DNA of 64,000 bases from Allacma fusca (GCA_947179485.1 OX359246.1:11842001-11906000); one strand, 5' to 3'; positions 49,017-62,824 are shown, counted from the first letter of the stretch. The notes: generated by a model from the letters alone, not told the origin. A program made the numbers and translations.

Positions 49017-51575
49017 ACCTGCATAAAACATGTAAGCGCAACATTTGTGATCGCATTAGTCCATTATCTCCAAAGTTTTCCTATGATCATGAAATTCCGA
49101 AAGAGTTGGACACTTGTAAAACATAAATGTGGTTCATCTTTTAATTTTAATATTTATTATACAGCACAGCTCTTCAATCAAAACACAACACGTCCCATAT
49201 TTTGTGTAAAGCTTTGTGATTACTTCGGTACTTTGATGCTAACCCCCTGGAAATGTTTCTGGGGTTGCACTTTGAAAGCGTATACATTACTTCAGATCTG
49301 ACATTTTGATCCTCCAAATACCATTACCGAGGAAGCGCCCAATGTAAGCGTACTTACTGGATACCATTATTTGCGAGGCGAGGTTAATCTGTAAAAAAAT
49401 ACTTCAATATTTTGACAAACGTTTCATAATCAGTAAATAGAGAGCTAGTTCAAATTTTTACACGGAAACCTGTGAAGCTTATATAAACTTTAGAGTGTTA
49501 CTCTGCATTTACAAGATTTTCTACGACAATTTATGAAGATTTAACCCCCTAAAAGTTACTATTTATTATTTAATTCCTTTCCCGTCAAATTACCTTATTC
49601 TCACTGTGTTGCAGAACCCTAAGGATCTTCCCGTCAGCGTCCACATCTAAAATCCTTGATGGCCCTGCCATGTTTGCAATTATTTTTTCAACTGGGATTG
49701 TGTTTAAAACCTGTATTAAATGACCAAATCAGATATGACCACATTGCAAAGATGGTTTTCTATTTCAAATATATTTTTTAAATTGTTAAAATCCTACAAT
49801 CTCGGATAATCCTCCAAAGCCCACGAAGTCTGGGATGAAGCGTTTCAGGGAGCCTAACATCAGATCCACCAAGCTGTGAGTTCGAAGAATGATCTTCCGA
49901 ACGATCGGAAGCCTTCCAATATTGTCACCCTACAGAGGTGTAAATATGATTCAATAAACCATGGAATTTTTATTTCAAATGTTGATGGAATCCTTAACTT
50001 ACGAAAAATTGGCGTGGCTGTGTTAAAACAATGTAGAAGCCCCCTTTGCCATTGGAACGAATATTATCAGGTACACCCGGAAGCCCATCCATGAAAACAT
50101 CCTTCTGTCCAGCTTTAGGACCTTTCAGATGATACCTGTATCAAAACCTTTAACTTTCAAGTAAATATTCCAAGTTTAACCTAATTTGAAATGGCATGAA
50201 CAAAAGTACCTTAGCACCCTGGAACGAATAGATTCCGATACCAATACAAAGTCCTCGTTCTCGGAGAGCTGAACACCATTCGCGAAATGGATGGCATCGA
50301 TCAAAACTTTATTTCTCCTTGTTTTGGGATCATACTCAATAAGTCTGCCGGAGGGATTATTCCCTAGAAGCTCTTTCAAAGGATTCGTGACATCAAAACT
50401 AGTAGAGATATCTGACCAATACACTGTCCCGTTTTGACCCACGTCCAAATCATCGATGAACCGAGGGACGTGTCCTTGTATATCGGATTTGAAGTCAAAC
50501 AAACTACTCACGTCGCCTGAAAGCATTCAATGAAGGTAAATAAGCAACTGCATTTTAACTTATCTGAACGTACTAAATAAATATTGAAGTACCCGTCTTA
50601 GGATCCACAATTAAAACTCCTCGATCGGCGGCTGACACAACCAATTTCCCCGACGAGTCCAATCTCAGTCCTAAAGGTCGCCCACACACAAGGCCCCATG
50701 CAGCACCTGATGATCACCATATTGACAAGTTAAATTTGAAGAAATAGCTTCGGAGTAGTGACTGGGATCCGAAAGATTTGTCTTCTCAAACTCTAAGATT
50801 TTTTAAAAATCCCTTCTTACCACAATCTCGACCCACTTGAGCCACAACTGATACGACCCCATTTTGATATTTCACAATTTGACCGTTCTCCAATCCGACG
50901 TAGAATCCGTCACCCTGACCAATGACAGTGGGGGATTCCGCTCCAGATGTCTCTCCTTCCAAAATGACTTCTGCTTTGTCCAACGCATTCACTACCGGGA
51001 GTTTTTCCAAGTCGATTGAGGGAGTTGCTCTGTAATAAGGAAACAAATGTATTTTTAAATTAATATATATTGAACTGAGTCCGCATATAAGTTTATACAT
51101 AATGTTATTATAAATTATAACCCATAAGGGAAGCCTGCATATTATGCAAAGAAAAACTAACTTACTCATACGCTTCAAAATGAATATCCGGAGGTAAGCC
51201 GGGTACAAAGGCAATTAAAACTGCTAGCAATCCTACATAAAATGAAAATAATTTCAAAAGTCGGATAATTTTAATACCCATTTTAAAATTTCCTCAACAG
51301 TGAATAATTGAACTCAAACGGGAAAATTGGAATGAAATAAAGAGGCTGTTAAGTTAGAGCCTTTTTAACAGAGTGCGTGTTCATACAGTGGTTTGAAGGA
51401 TCATTGTATAATAAAATTCCAAGAATTAAAATGATATTATGACAGGTTATACATAACGTACTATCCCACGCAGTCTCATGTAAGTCAGCTATGGGGATTA
51501 TCCTTCTGACTTCCATGAAATGACCTGAAACTGCTTAAAATAATTGTGTCTAACAAATCCCACATATAATTTCTA
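49017..51575. repeat. Segmental duplication, copy B
   Basis: Matches 26240-28795 in the same orientation, about 22.8 kb away. The left edge abuts the element fragment at 48955-49016. The right edge lies near AACAAATCCCA, after which the two loci differ. Confidence 0.9.
49287..51281 (-). CDS. APMAP / strictosidine-synthase-like protein, copy B
   Basis: Eight exons with lengths identical to copy A: 51281-51166, 51029-50821, 50706-50593, 50516-50210, 50135-50003, 49929-49798, 49710-49594 and 49388-49287, again 409 residues. Differences are scattered and mostly conservative: MGIKIIRLL for MGIKMFRLL, EATPSID for EPSPSID, FIDDLDVG for FADDLDVG, and GNGIWRIKMSD for GTGIWRIKLSD. No stop or frameshift is present, so selection may still act on both. 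Upstream sequence of about 280 bases was copied too, so its promoter is probably shared. Biochemical role as for copy A: membrane-anchored propeller, lactonase-like, substrate unknown. Confidence 0.87.
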
Positions 51576-52878
51576 ATCAACTTATTGCCTCGGAAAAACT
51601 TTCTTCCAGTGTATTCCTTTGAATTGACAAAAAATCATCCTCGTGCAAAAATAAAATAATTACCGTGAGAATAGGATAGCATTCTGTACAAGGATACGGC
51701 TAATAATAATGAAATACATAATATTAAGTATAATGTGTGCATGTAATTCCCCGATTAGTTCCAACTTTTGTAGAATATAAAGGTTTTAAAGACATTATTA
51801 TTTGGAGTGAAACTCAAGTTGGTTTTTATACAAAACTAAGAGACCTTCCTCTGGTGTTAATTCTAAATAAATTATGTTGATTGTCAATTATTAAAACTAT
51901 GTGGGAACCTGCCCAGTGGAAACTTTTAATGTTTAAAAAATTTCCAACCTCCTGTTTTGTTGTCAAAACCTTGTATAGTGTATGCTGGGACTATTTGGTC
52001 AAATCCATCCCTTGGACCATGAACCGAGGATTTGAGTTAAATTAAATTCACCCTGATCTCTGGACATTTGGAAAATAATTGCATTTGATCTGTTGATTTT
52101 ATATAAAATTATATGAAGTAGATTATTAGTTATTTAAAAATTGCCCACTAACTAGTTCATTGACTCTTACGGGGGAGTCAGATTTTGGCCCCGGAGGGAG
52201 GCGTTCGTAATAAATCAGTTATCAACAAAATATGTAAAATGTTAGGAACACAATAAGTAACTTTATTATGCATTTATTACGTAAACATACAAATATCAGA
52301 ATCTAATGTTAAACTTGTACTGAAATTTTAATCTAATAGTTTGAATTCAAAATTGCCTTGAAAATGTATATTTCTAGTTAGTACGCTTATACACAACATT
52401 ACACTGGAGGTTCCCTTAGTGAGCCTTTTTTGAGATTTTTATCAAAATATAGGATCTCAATTCTGATTATTAAAAAAGTGTAGAGCAACCTGCGGCAAGC
52501 AATCTTAAATAATTACAAAATATTGTAAAATATTTACATACAGCTTAAGGACTGAAACATTTAACAGTTGACAGTCCGTCAATGACTTTATGTCTGATCA
52601 CAATTCCTTAAATATGATATAATGTTCTAAACAACCCAATGCCCTCCAGTTCCTTCAAACTTAAAGCAGTGATTCTTATCCTTAGTTACAGCTCAAAACT
52701 CTCAAAAGGCCAGGACTATTTTTAACTTTAGGAAAACTTAAATATCATAACCTTCAATAATAATTAAATGCAGATAATCATCCAGTTTGAATGCTCAAAA
52801 AAATAGCTGGAACCCCCGTACGGAAAATTAACACCAATAATTAAGTACCACATTTGTTGAAAATTAATAATAAGTCTT
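51576..52878. other. Non-coding region
   Basis: No gene recognised. The end probably holds the 3' UTR of the minus-strand XK-related gene. Confidence 0.35.
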
Positions 52879-55662
52879 TCAGTCATAGTCATTAGATACC
52901 ATAGCTCGAGAACCCCTGGAGATGAAGGCCATGTATTTAATGGCATTGTAAGTACTCGTGAATCTCCCCGTGGGATGAAACCAGCGGTAGTAAATCCACA
53001 TGAGGAGAATCCCAATAAAAAACAGCCCATATGAGGAGATCACAAAATAGGAAAACTCCATATGTTGAGGCAACCACACCGAGGAAAACATCATCACAGT
53101 ATTCTCAACGAAGCACACTAAATAAAAAAACCAATACTTGCCCCGAGTGGGCTCGTCCCTAGTGTTAAAATAAATAAAAATATAAATAAAAGCAAAAATC
53201 AATATGGGCAATGATTCTAAAAATATTTGCAAGCCCGAAGGACGGGGTTCGTCCAAATCCCGTGACCGGTAGTCTTGAGACCTTAACCATATGAACATTA
53301 TGACCCAGTGAACAAGGCACACTGGAATGATAATTGTGGGGTAAGCTGAGGCAAAAATTGCAAGGGCAAAAACTCTGGAAGCTAAAAATCAAAAACAATC
53401 ATTTCCAGATTACCAAGAATAATTTTCAATATTATGCAAACCTTTGAAATATACATAATTCCCGAACTAAAATAATAAACTCACTGATCATGCATAGGTG
53501 CCAGAAAAACTGGAGGAATATTCCCATCAATGTCAGATTCTCTTTATCATCTTGTGTGATACGAGTAGCCCGGTTGAAGGCTGTTAGGGCACTCGCCAAG
53601 CTCAAGAGTGACAAAGGTATGACAACAACTGTAAATTCCAATAATAGAAGTAATTATTACTTCAGTAATTGCTTTAATAAGAATTCTAAGAAATGAAGGT
53701 CCATATTTGGAGTCAAATTTAAAATCTGTAATTATTATAAAATATAAAATAAATCATTAATAAAAAAAAAATGGAACTTACACAGCGTACCCAAGTTAAA
53801 CTCTTTCTTATGATCGTGAAAGTGGTACATGAAAACAAAAAGTTGCAAAGTGACTTGCGGAGCGGCTTCCATAAAACGCTCAAAAAGCCTTAAGAAAGCC
53901 GCATCCGATTCTTCCTTCTCCATTAATTTTTTGTTCCTCTCATAAGCCCTCTCATCCCGCTTCATGACAGCGTTCAGACTTTCGCACTTGTAAGCCAGTG
54001 TCTCCACATCTCTGGGTAATGGTTATTAAAAAAAATTTCATTATTTAAATAATATTTAATTATTCAATTATTCCAGATGGAATTGTGTATGTGACAAATG
54101 ATATTAATACCTTAATATAGGACCCAGTTGCAAGCCGGAAAAAAGAGTGCATATAGCAATCCATCCCAAGGAACTTCTTGTAGGGTTCGGTTGCTTCGTT
54201 TCGCTTCTGTCTGTAATATAACTAGCAAAATCAAAACAATAAAATGTTTCTTGTGCTAAAAAAAAACCCACGTTTCGGTTGGCTGTGTAAAAATATGTTT
54301 GACCTACTAGAGTTTTTCAATGCTATTTTGACAGGTAATCCAGGACACCGGAGTGTGTATCCTAACAATCAGTGCTCAGTAGCTACATGTATGTAGTACT
54401 ATGTAGCTAGAATATATGGTTTTAGTGAGTCGTGTTTTAGGAAGTGTAATTATGTATAAATAAACACGGGTGAGGAATTGTTACAGCAAAACAGAAGTGG
54501 AGAAAAGGATTCAACGAAATTTTGTACACATTTCTTCGTAATGTAGTACATACTTTGTCATTGAATTACATAAAAAAGATGAATAAATGGTTGGTGAGTT
54601 GGAAGTTAAGTTATTATGTGTCACTGATTGTTGATTCACAGAATGTGGACATTTGTAAGAAAATATTAACGAGATATATGCAGACAGAGCTATTGGGATA
54701 AGAAACTGATACGCTGAATAAATTAAGAAGAGAAAACTCAAGTTGCGAAGTCCCAAGCAAAATCTGCAAATCAGTCATGTCTGTGTGCAAAAATATTTTA
54801 TGCATCTATATATGGACTGGGAGCCATAAAACGCTCCGCACATCAGTTTAAACAATAAAAGGTAAAAAAATATTTAACTTTTTAAGTTTCTTCCAGATTT
54901 TTCATAATTTGTTCCATGGTAGTATCTCAAAACCATACATACATCTGTCATGCAAGTACATCAAATATATACTTTGCTTTACTATTTTGCTTACAGGTTT
55001 GTGCTTTTGCTTTACAGAATTGTTTTGAAGTAAGTGAAATTTGGAAACCTTTTGATTTCCACATCTGTCTTAACAAACTACCCGGGTATACGAGTACAGG
55101 TACGACACTGAAATACCCAAGTATGGGCACAATTTTCGAGTACTTTTCGGGTACGGGTACAATGCGGGTACAGGTACATGGTTTCAGATTACATTTCGGG
55201 AATACAAAATTTGTACCCCAATACTCGGGTATTGGTACGGATATAGACACCAGATATTGCAATACGTACACTTCATGCACGTATGCGGGTACAGATTTTG
55301 CATACCCGTGCCGAGCACTGCTGCTATCAATTTTATGAGAAAAATATTTTATTACTGTGAGCTTACAATAAGACACTGAACCCTGCCACGACAATCCCGG
55401 GAATGGCTACGAACAATAGTGTGAGAGCAAAGTAAAGGTAGTATCCAGCGGAGTAGTAACCAATTGCAAGGAAAACATCCGAGGCAGAATCCACAAAGTA
55501 GAGAACCATAGCACCAAAAACAATCAGGAGCTCCACAATGAACTCAGTAATGTACCAATAAGTCAATTTGGGTAACACATCACTGTGCCCGGCTTGGGTC
55601 GGGAGCGGAACTGCCCCAACCGACTCCGGTAAGTCAAGTCGAACGTGCTCTCCAGGTAACAT
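52879..55662 (-). CDS. XK-related (XKR) membrane protein A
   Basis: Five exons: 55662-55367, 54206-54111, 54011-53782, 53628-53485 and 53381-52879, giving 422 residues. Hydrophobic segments are spread along the chain (VELLIVFGAMVLYFV, YFALTLLFVAIPGIVVAGF and several in the last exon). Family signatures include GLQLGPILR, EAAPQVTLQLFVF, FNRATRITQDD, SRVFALAIFASAYP and WIYYRWFHPTGRF. XKR proteins are multipass plasma-membrane proteins; some vertebrate members scramble phospholipids, notably after caspase cleavage. I see no clear caspase site. Intron 1 contains a GGGTAC-family element. Two paralogs follow. Confidence 0.88.
54370..55320. mobile_element. GGGTAC-family element, copy 3, in an XKR intron
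   Basis: The right end (CCGAGCACTG at 55320) and its GGGTAC-rich subterminal region (55080-55310) match copy 1. The interior at 54430-54540 matches 4080-4250. The left end may be the imperfect CAGTGCTCAGTAG at 54370, but the flanking octamers do not match, so the left side is probably eroded. Confidence 0.65.
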
Positions 55663-58181
55663 TTTCAAAGCCAGGGACTTTTATTATTACTGTTATGTCA
55701 CGACATGACTAAATTCCGGAATTTTCTGAGGGAAATTATATTTTAGCTGTCAAATTATCACATGTCTAAATAATTTTGAATAAATTTGATTGAGTAGTAA
55801 AAGGTTATGGGTCTGCAATAAAATCCCAACTCTCACGTCCCAAGACACACAACTGTATATACTGGGAGTCTCTGAACTCAGGATTCTCTAACTGCACTTT
55901 ACAGGATGAGGTTTGGCGTGGAGTTACATATTAATAATAAATAGTGGGTCGTTAGAGGGATGAGTCAGAGTGAGTTTGCTTATTATGAAACGTGCTATTG
56001 CCTTAACGACCTCTGAGAGAAATTATTTCCTATTAAGTATTACTTGACAAATAGACGTGTGTACGTAATTCAGTGTATCTCTATTATATGTTGATAGTGT
56101 CAGAGGAAAGAGATGAGACTGTGCTTATGGGACAAACTAAAATGCTCCTTCATGGATGAGTAATATTTTTCCTGATGACATTTTGTTATCACTGGGATAC
56201 TGATAAGAAGATCAATAGTATGGCAACAGTCAGGGCAAAGTGTAAACTGGAAGTAGTGCTACAATGGTATAGCGAAATAATACGGTTACAATTAATACAA
56301 TACACATTTAATATTTATTGCATCGTAAGTCTAGTAATAATATGCCATGTGGTTGTATACATAATGGTTTTGTTTTCAAAGGTGGAAGTTGTATGAACAA
56401 ATAATTCGTTCTCGCTTTGAAGCTACTGCCTTAAGCTCTTTCAAGGTATTTATTAGTAATTACACATAAAAATTCTGTGCTGTATTATTTTGAGCTCGTG
56501 TATATTTTGAGTGTGTCATGATACTCTCTGTATATAGTGAGTCCAGGTCGGGAAATAGTGCCTGCCAAATATTATAACCGAAAATATAAAATAAAATAGA
56601 TAATTTAAAAGCTGATGATAAGATATGGATTTATTTCAGTTCAATATGACCCAACATACTTGTCGTCACTTGTAGCTCTATGTATTAACTATAATTATTA
56701 TAAAAATTATAAATACAAACATATTCGTAAAAGTAGGAGGTAAAACATACGCTACCCTACGCAAAGCCTCAAATGATCACGTAGCGATGATTTTTACGCA
56801 GCAGTTGTTTCATTACTTAAAGGCAAACAACAAAATGCATTTCTTGTCCAATTACTTGCAATATGTACATACACTCTAACTGTAATAAAATTGTAAGAGC
56901 AACCCTGAAAGGATCAAATTGAACTTGGGCTGTAGTGGGATACTTTTATGAGGAGACTAAGGTTAACATTGTGGTAATGTGGTATCAATAAGGATACGTG
57001 CTCGAATGTTTTTACCAGTATGGAAAAAAACACAACAACTCCTAATGGTGAGAGTACACTGTATTGTAAAGCAAAAGGGAAAAAATAGCACGTTTGTTCT
57101 TCGGGTTTGACGCCCATAAGATAATAATAGCCTCCGGATTAATTGCAACTGACAGCTATAGAGATTAAATCCTTTGTAGAGTCAAATAATCTGTGTATAT
57201 GGGGTTGCCGTATCTCAAATTGGTACATATTTTCTTTTGATATATTGTAAACCACATGATATACTGTATATAATAGCAGCTCTTACAAATAAAATAGCGA
57301 CGTTTTATCAAGGCAATGTTTTAGTACCTGGATGATTTACAAATAAAATACATTGCATTATAAACACTCGGAGAAGGCTTACTGCAAATGCTAGTATGGG
57401 CGAGACTTCAATAGTTCCCCAGATGGATGGTTATGGGAATCAACAAATACAGTATATCCACAAAAATTAAATATTACGGTCTTCAAAATAAAAAGTCAAT
57501 GCCCAGCTCACTTGCTGTCACAATTATTATACAAACGTTATTCGAACTTTCATTTTAATTTGTTATATAACATCCACTCCAACTTAAATAAACATAATCA
57601 ACGTAATTGAGCAGTCCCTTACATATACATCCTTATGCCTTAAAATTGTGACCCGACACAAGTAAAGTTTAAGCTAATTGTGTGGCATGAACTTATCTTT
57701 AATAATTATTTCTACATATTTGTGAGACTGATAGCATTATCCTACAAACTCATAAGTACATAATCGGGTAATGGAGAGTGTAATTTTTAAAAAATCAATT
57801 GATATGTTATAAGATAACTGTTGTCAGCGCCCTCTACTATGTATTTTTTCTGTTGAAAGCAAATATTTGGACAATTCGTTTTACACCATGGGTAATTTTA
57901 CTCTTAGTAGACGGTAAAGGTATATTTTTGGGTGTCTCCTACCAGTATTATTTTTAACCTCGGATATAGACAATAGTATCTTGCGTGTGTACTAGTTCTA
58001 CTACACGTATTACTATACAATGTTCCTTGATGGAATTAAGTTTACAGAGCAAATTGGATCGTCTAACATTAAACTTAATTAGCAATATTGTATGAGGCAT
58101 ATTCGTTGATTGGCAAACAATTTATTGTTTCCTGACATGTACTAATAAAAACTACACAACTGGAAGGAAATTGTTTTGTAA
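55663..58181. other. Intergenic region
   Basis: AT-rich with only short chance open frames. No gene, RNA or ordered repeat recognised. Confidence 0.4.
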
Positions 58182-58411
58182 TATGATGCTCCGGTTGTCA
58201 GCAGTCCTATTTGCACTAGTGGTCACCTTGGATGATAACTTTCCTATTGCACGGTAAACCTGGCAAATATTCTAACCCAATAGTCCGTTTCGGTTTTTTA
58301 CCATATTCTTACCCAGGAGTTTGGAAAAACTTCACAATGCTCAGTAGCGATTGTGTAGAATTCAAAGGAAATTATATCAGGAGAATTTGTTGCATCAAGT
58401 ATCAAAAAGAT
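58182..58411 (+). other. Possible small secreted peptide frame, doubtful
   Basis: An ATG at 58183 starts a signal-like stretch (MMLRLSAVLFALVVTL). The following sequence in a shifted frame reads KYSNPIVRFGFLPYSYPGVW and CCIKYQKDRSKKC. No intron joins them convincingly. It may be a broken small gene or upstream sequence of the receptor gene. Confidence 0.2.
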
Positions 58412-58422
58412 AGGTCTAAAAA

Positions 58423-60133
58423 ATGTCAGACAACAGATCGTGCTTTTGCCAAGTTCTCTCACGATTGATAAAATGTTGTCAAATTATTGGAATTTTCCCC
58501 CTGAATCTTCGTGTGAGGAAACCAAATTCTGAAAATAACAACCGTCCCGTTTCTTGCATATGTGGAAATGACGGTGGGTACGAATACAAGGAGAAATTTT
58601 TCTCCTTGCCTTCGTTGTTAAATATTATCGCATTTTTTGTTTACCTTTTCTACATGTTCTGGATACATATATACATTTTCAAAGCCCTCCAGCAATTTTT
58701 CGACGGCGTGGAATTATACGCGTTGAACATTCAAGTCAAATCTTTGTACTGTAAAGTAGTCATACTGATTTTCTTCTCACGTTGGAAAAACCATGAATTT
58801 ACAAAGGGTTGGAGAGTTTTGATGGAAGTTCATAGAAACCTTCAAGCAAGGGATGAGGCGCCTCCACCAGATTTGGAAAAATTGAAAACCTACGCCAATA
58901 TCACCCTTTTTGTCATTTTAATGGGGACTGTTGGCTATCAAGTGTTTTTCTCTTGGATTCTTGTTAGGCCTTGCTTAGGTGGAAAGATGCTCTTACCATG
59001 CGGGCTCTTTAGTGTGGCTTTTGGCCAAAAAATGGCGCATCTGGTCATAGTTCTATACTACCAACTGTTTTGCGCCTTGTTCCTCAACATGTGCCTGACA
59101 ATAAGGGGCTTGCATATTCATATTGTGGAAAAGATCAAATTAGTTCTAAACATGGAGGATGAGTTTAAAGTCCTTCAGAGGGCCGCTGGCGCCTCTGCAT
59201 CGACGTCGGCTCGATGCAAAGACCTGGAATCATTGCGCCTCTCTCATGAGAAGTTGTGCATTGCAACTGAATACTTTGGGCGTTATTTCGGAATCCCTGC
59301 GGTGACAATTGTCCTTTCATCCTTCATCTCCATTACTTGTGGTATCTACTCCGTAACGTTGGGGACTTTAAAGGAAGCTGGAAAAAATGGCATTCCGACT
59401 CTGTACTATATGATCTGGGTTTTCCACTCTTACTTTGGCTTACTGACTTTGATTATCACCCTGGTATCTGGGCAACTGGTGAAAATTGCCGTATGTTATT
59501 TACTATTTTTTACAATTATTAAAAAATAATTTACTCTGCTTTAAATAATAGGTTATACTATGGCAATTCGAAAATCTGATTATCCGTAATATTACAATTA
59601 TTGCTACACACTGTAATTTTTCAGGGGACCAAAGCTCGCGGTGCTATTTACGGAGCGAGATTTTCAAACTTCACAGCGGATTTAAAATTTGAGGTAAGAA
59701 ATGCTCAAAATATTTGAATTAAAGCTAATTTTTGAAGCTTTGAAAAAATGCGAGGGTTATTCTAGACTATTGAAATGTTTTAAGAAGCTTAATTTAATCG
59801 AATGAAAATATTGAAGTCTCAAATGTTTTAAAATGCACTTATTTGCAGCAAGTGTCTCCTTCTGTTTTTCAATCTGACTCTTAATCGCAATTTTTTGAGC
59901 ACATTTTTAAAAAATGACTACTTTATTATTACTGCTTCTGGCATTTACAGGTCGGAATTTTCTCACAGAAGCTAATGAACACCCCATGCATCACTGCTTG
60001 GGGTATTGCTGACATTGGGATGGGACTGTTTGCAGCGGCTCTCGCTAACATCACCACTTACATACTCGTTCTATTGCAATTTAGTTTTAGTGTTTTTAAA
60101 CCAGCAGATCCAACATATAACTCCACATGCTAA
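58423..60133 (+). CDS. Gustatory-receptor-like (7tm_7) chemoreceptor
   Basis: Three exons: 58423-59490, 59625-59693 and 59951-60133, all phase 0, giving 439 residues, normal for an arthropod gustatory receptor. One long first exon followed by short C-terminal exons is typical. The N-terminus has CQIIGIFPLNLRV, as in many Gr proteins. Hydrophobic segments include IIAFFVYLFYMFWIHIYIF, ITLFVILMGTVGY and TLIITLVSGQLVKIA. The C-terminus reads NITTYILVLLQFSFS, which fits the TYhhhhhQF signature of the family. Such receptors form ligand-gated cation channels in sensory neurons. The ligand cannot be predicted. It lies on the opposite strand between two XKR genes. Confidence 0.82.
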
Positions 60134-60240
60134 TAATAATTATTCTTGAAGAATTATTCTTATTAGGGTTGATTATTTATGTACATGTCGTACGCTAACT
60201 TATAAAATCATTTTCACAAAAAAACTTGACTCACAAAGTT

Positions 60241-61953
60241 TTATTTGTATCTCACTCTGGTTTTTAAATTTTGCCAAAAATAGTTTATGACTTGTAGCGT
60301 TCCAATGTACAACTGAGCGGAATAAAAATCATAGTTTTGAGGAGAGACCGTAGCAAGACTCTGGTCTTGCCTTGGTTTTGATAGAGAGGGATGAAACCAC
60401 TTGAAGTAAATTATCATTAGGAGGATACCAGCAAAATATGAACTAGAGGAAATATACCCTATATTGGCATAAACATCAAAATAGTCTTCGTTACGTTGTA
60501 ACGTTAGAGTAAATCCAAGTAATAATGCACCTTCAATTGTGCATATTGTATAGTAAAATAAATAATTGCGTCTCGTGGGCTTGTCTAGCGTGTTAAAGTA
60601 CACAAATATATAAATATAAGCAAATACGACATACAAAAATTGATCCGTGAGGATTTGAAATACATTTCTAATTACGGAATAATTTTCTACATCTGTACAA
60701 TCAGGTTCCTCCGGTTGGGGTTGATTATGGTCACGAAGTATCCATAGGTACATAATGAACCAATGAAGGCCGGCCACAGGGAGTAAAATTTTTAGCTGTG
60801 GATAGGCAGATGCAAATAAGGCGAGAATTGCTATTCGGGACACTAAAAATTAGCATTAAAAAATATTTTTACTAGTTCCTAGGGTTTTTTGAAAATATGT
60901 ATGATATCCTAAACCATATTTTGACTTACAAGTTACACACAACTGCCACATAAATAGAAGGATGGAGCTCCAGCTCAGTAAGGGCAGTTTGGCTTTATTA
61001 TCCTGCACTTGTCGCAATGTCCGGTTAAAGGATAGTAATGAGAAAGATAATCCCGCGAAGGCAAGTACAATTTTCATGCCTACATTTCCAAAAACAGGGG
61101 AATATCAAAGTATTAATTGATTTGCAGCCAATAGTATTTATTTTAGTTTGTTTTACCATTTTAAGCAAGTATGTACATACCTTGCAAACCACTGTAAAAT
61201 TCCCACCCATAAATGGGCAATTCTATGAGTACTATATACAGTTGGAGAGTGAGTTGAGAAGCTCCTTCCAGAAATGCATCCAGGAAGCCCAAAAATGCAC
61301 CGTCAGCATCTTCCTGGTCCAATTTCTTTACAAATTTTTTCCTTCGTACTGTATCACTTCTGTGGACTACAATTTTGTATGACCAATAAATACTACCAAC
61401 GTACCTGCATATATAAATGATTTAATATTTCCAACAATATGCTTACAATTAGCAGTGAAGTAATTTATTAATAATTATTAAGGAAGTTCAATTTTATTGT
61501 GTTACCTTAAGAATATGCTTAAATTCAAAAGAGAGAGTGTTATTTGAATCACTCGGAGGGCTGATCCAGATGTCTTTCCACTACCTCTGTCAATGTACCT
61601 GTTGGTTGAAAATATAATTTAAAAAATTAAACAATTTGCTACTATATTTAGAATATTTCTCTACATAAATTTTGTATAGTTAAATGCGAACTAAAATCTT
61701 ACAAAATGATATTGAAGGCAGCAATGACAACTGCTGGAAAGATTATGAAGAACAAAGTCAGAGCGAAGAAAGATGTTGATTTGTCATCGTAATACTGTAT
61801 TGATAGGGTCACATCAGTGTAAATTTCAAAGAAGAAAAGTCCAATAGAACAGATGGTCATTAAAGCTCCTGCAGCTGTTAAATAACTTGAGTATAAATTC
61901 ACATCTTGAGCGATTCCTTCAACACTATTTAACTTTCTTATTTGGAATGGCAT
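60241..61953 (-). CDS. XK-related (XKR) membrane protein B
   Basis: Five exons: 61953-61703, 61598-61506, 61404-61181, 61079-60930 and 60842-60241, in frame to 439 residues. Exon number and junction phases match XKR A, so the genes are tandem paralogs. Signatures: FALTLFFIIFPAVVIAAFN, LDAFLEGASQLTLQLYIVL, FNRTLRQVQDNKA, SRIAILALFASAYPQ and IIYFKWFHPSLS. It is clearly diverged from A but has no disabling change. The C-terminal tail is longer and ends in basic residues (NLKTRVRYK). The stop lies about 110 bases from the convergent receptor gene's stop, leaving little room for separate 3' regions. Confidence 0.86.
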
Positions 61954-62824
61954 CGTTGAATATTAATCCTACTCTTTCTACAAAAGTTAATTGTTGTAAT
62001 TAACTTTTGCAATTTTACTGGTACAGGCACACATTTTAAATGCTTCAGCGCCTAAAAAAAGTTGTTTGGCCCGGATCATAATTCGAAACGATTATTATAC
62101 AGATAATTCTGGGGAGAAAAATTCTCTTGCGGAGCAATAGTTTGGGAACATTCAGTTTAGTCAAAGTTGTAAATAGCTCTTATCTTGCACGTTCTGTATT
62201 GTTAACAATGTGTCGTTGACTATATTTTAGTCAACGACATTTTGATGATAAATTTCTGAGATAACATTTCAACATCAAATCTCTTCATTGCATATTCGTT
62301 GTGAATGACATCGAGATAAAAACTTGCACCATAGAGATATAAGTTGAAAAAGGAATTCAGAAATTAATACATTTTATTCAATGACTCATTACATCCCATC
62401 AAATAAGTACTCAGGACCTTCAAAAATAATTGTTAATTATTATAAATATACATATGTAAGTATACTTGTATAAGTACTGTGTATACACAATGGTCATTCA
62501 TTAGACTTTTCCGACTTGGAGTACATAGTTTGATCACAGGTGAACGAGCTAACGTATGAAGCTAAAGTTTAAGTATATCTATATGTAGATTTATTTGGAC
62601 ACAAATGGAACTATGCTCCCAACTGTCATTCACTATCTCAAAAAGTCTTCTACACAGCTGGCATAAAAATTATCAGATCCTTACCAGTAAACTGGCAGTA
62701 TCTGCACGATACATTTAAATAAATAACAAAATGAACAATGAAGTTAAGTCATTCTCTCAACTAGATAATAATCCCAATCATTAAAATTACTGCTTTAAAG
62801 CCTCGATATCAATTAAACCAATCC
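61954..62824. other. Intergenic region between XKR B and XKR C
   Basis: AT-rich. It contains a 20-base near-palindrome at 61979-62004 (ACAAAAGTTAATT and its mirror). No gene seen. Confidence 0.4.

Noticed and set aside
54362..55328. 8-bp duplication around the GGGTAC element in the XKR A intron
   Set aside because: The flanking octamers CTAACAAT and CTGCTATC do not match, and the left end is imperfect, so I list the element without a duplication.
58182..58468. Signal-peptide exon of the gustatory-receptor-like gene
   Set aside because: These receptors lack signal peptides, the frames do not join, and the ATG at 58423 gives a normal N-terminus.
61506..61598. Frameshift in exon 2 of XKR B
   Set aside because: A first reading seemed one base out of phase. 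Recounting the CTCTCTCTTTT run gave 93 bases, in phase with its neighbours, so the gene is intact.
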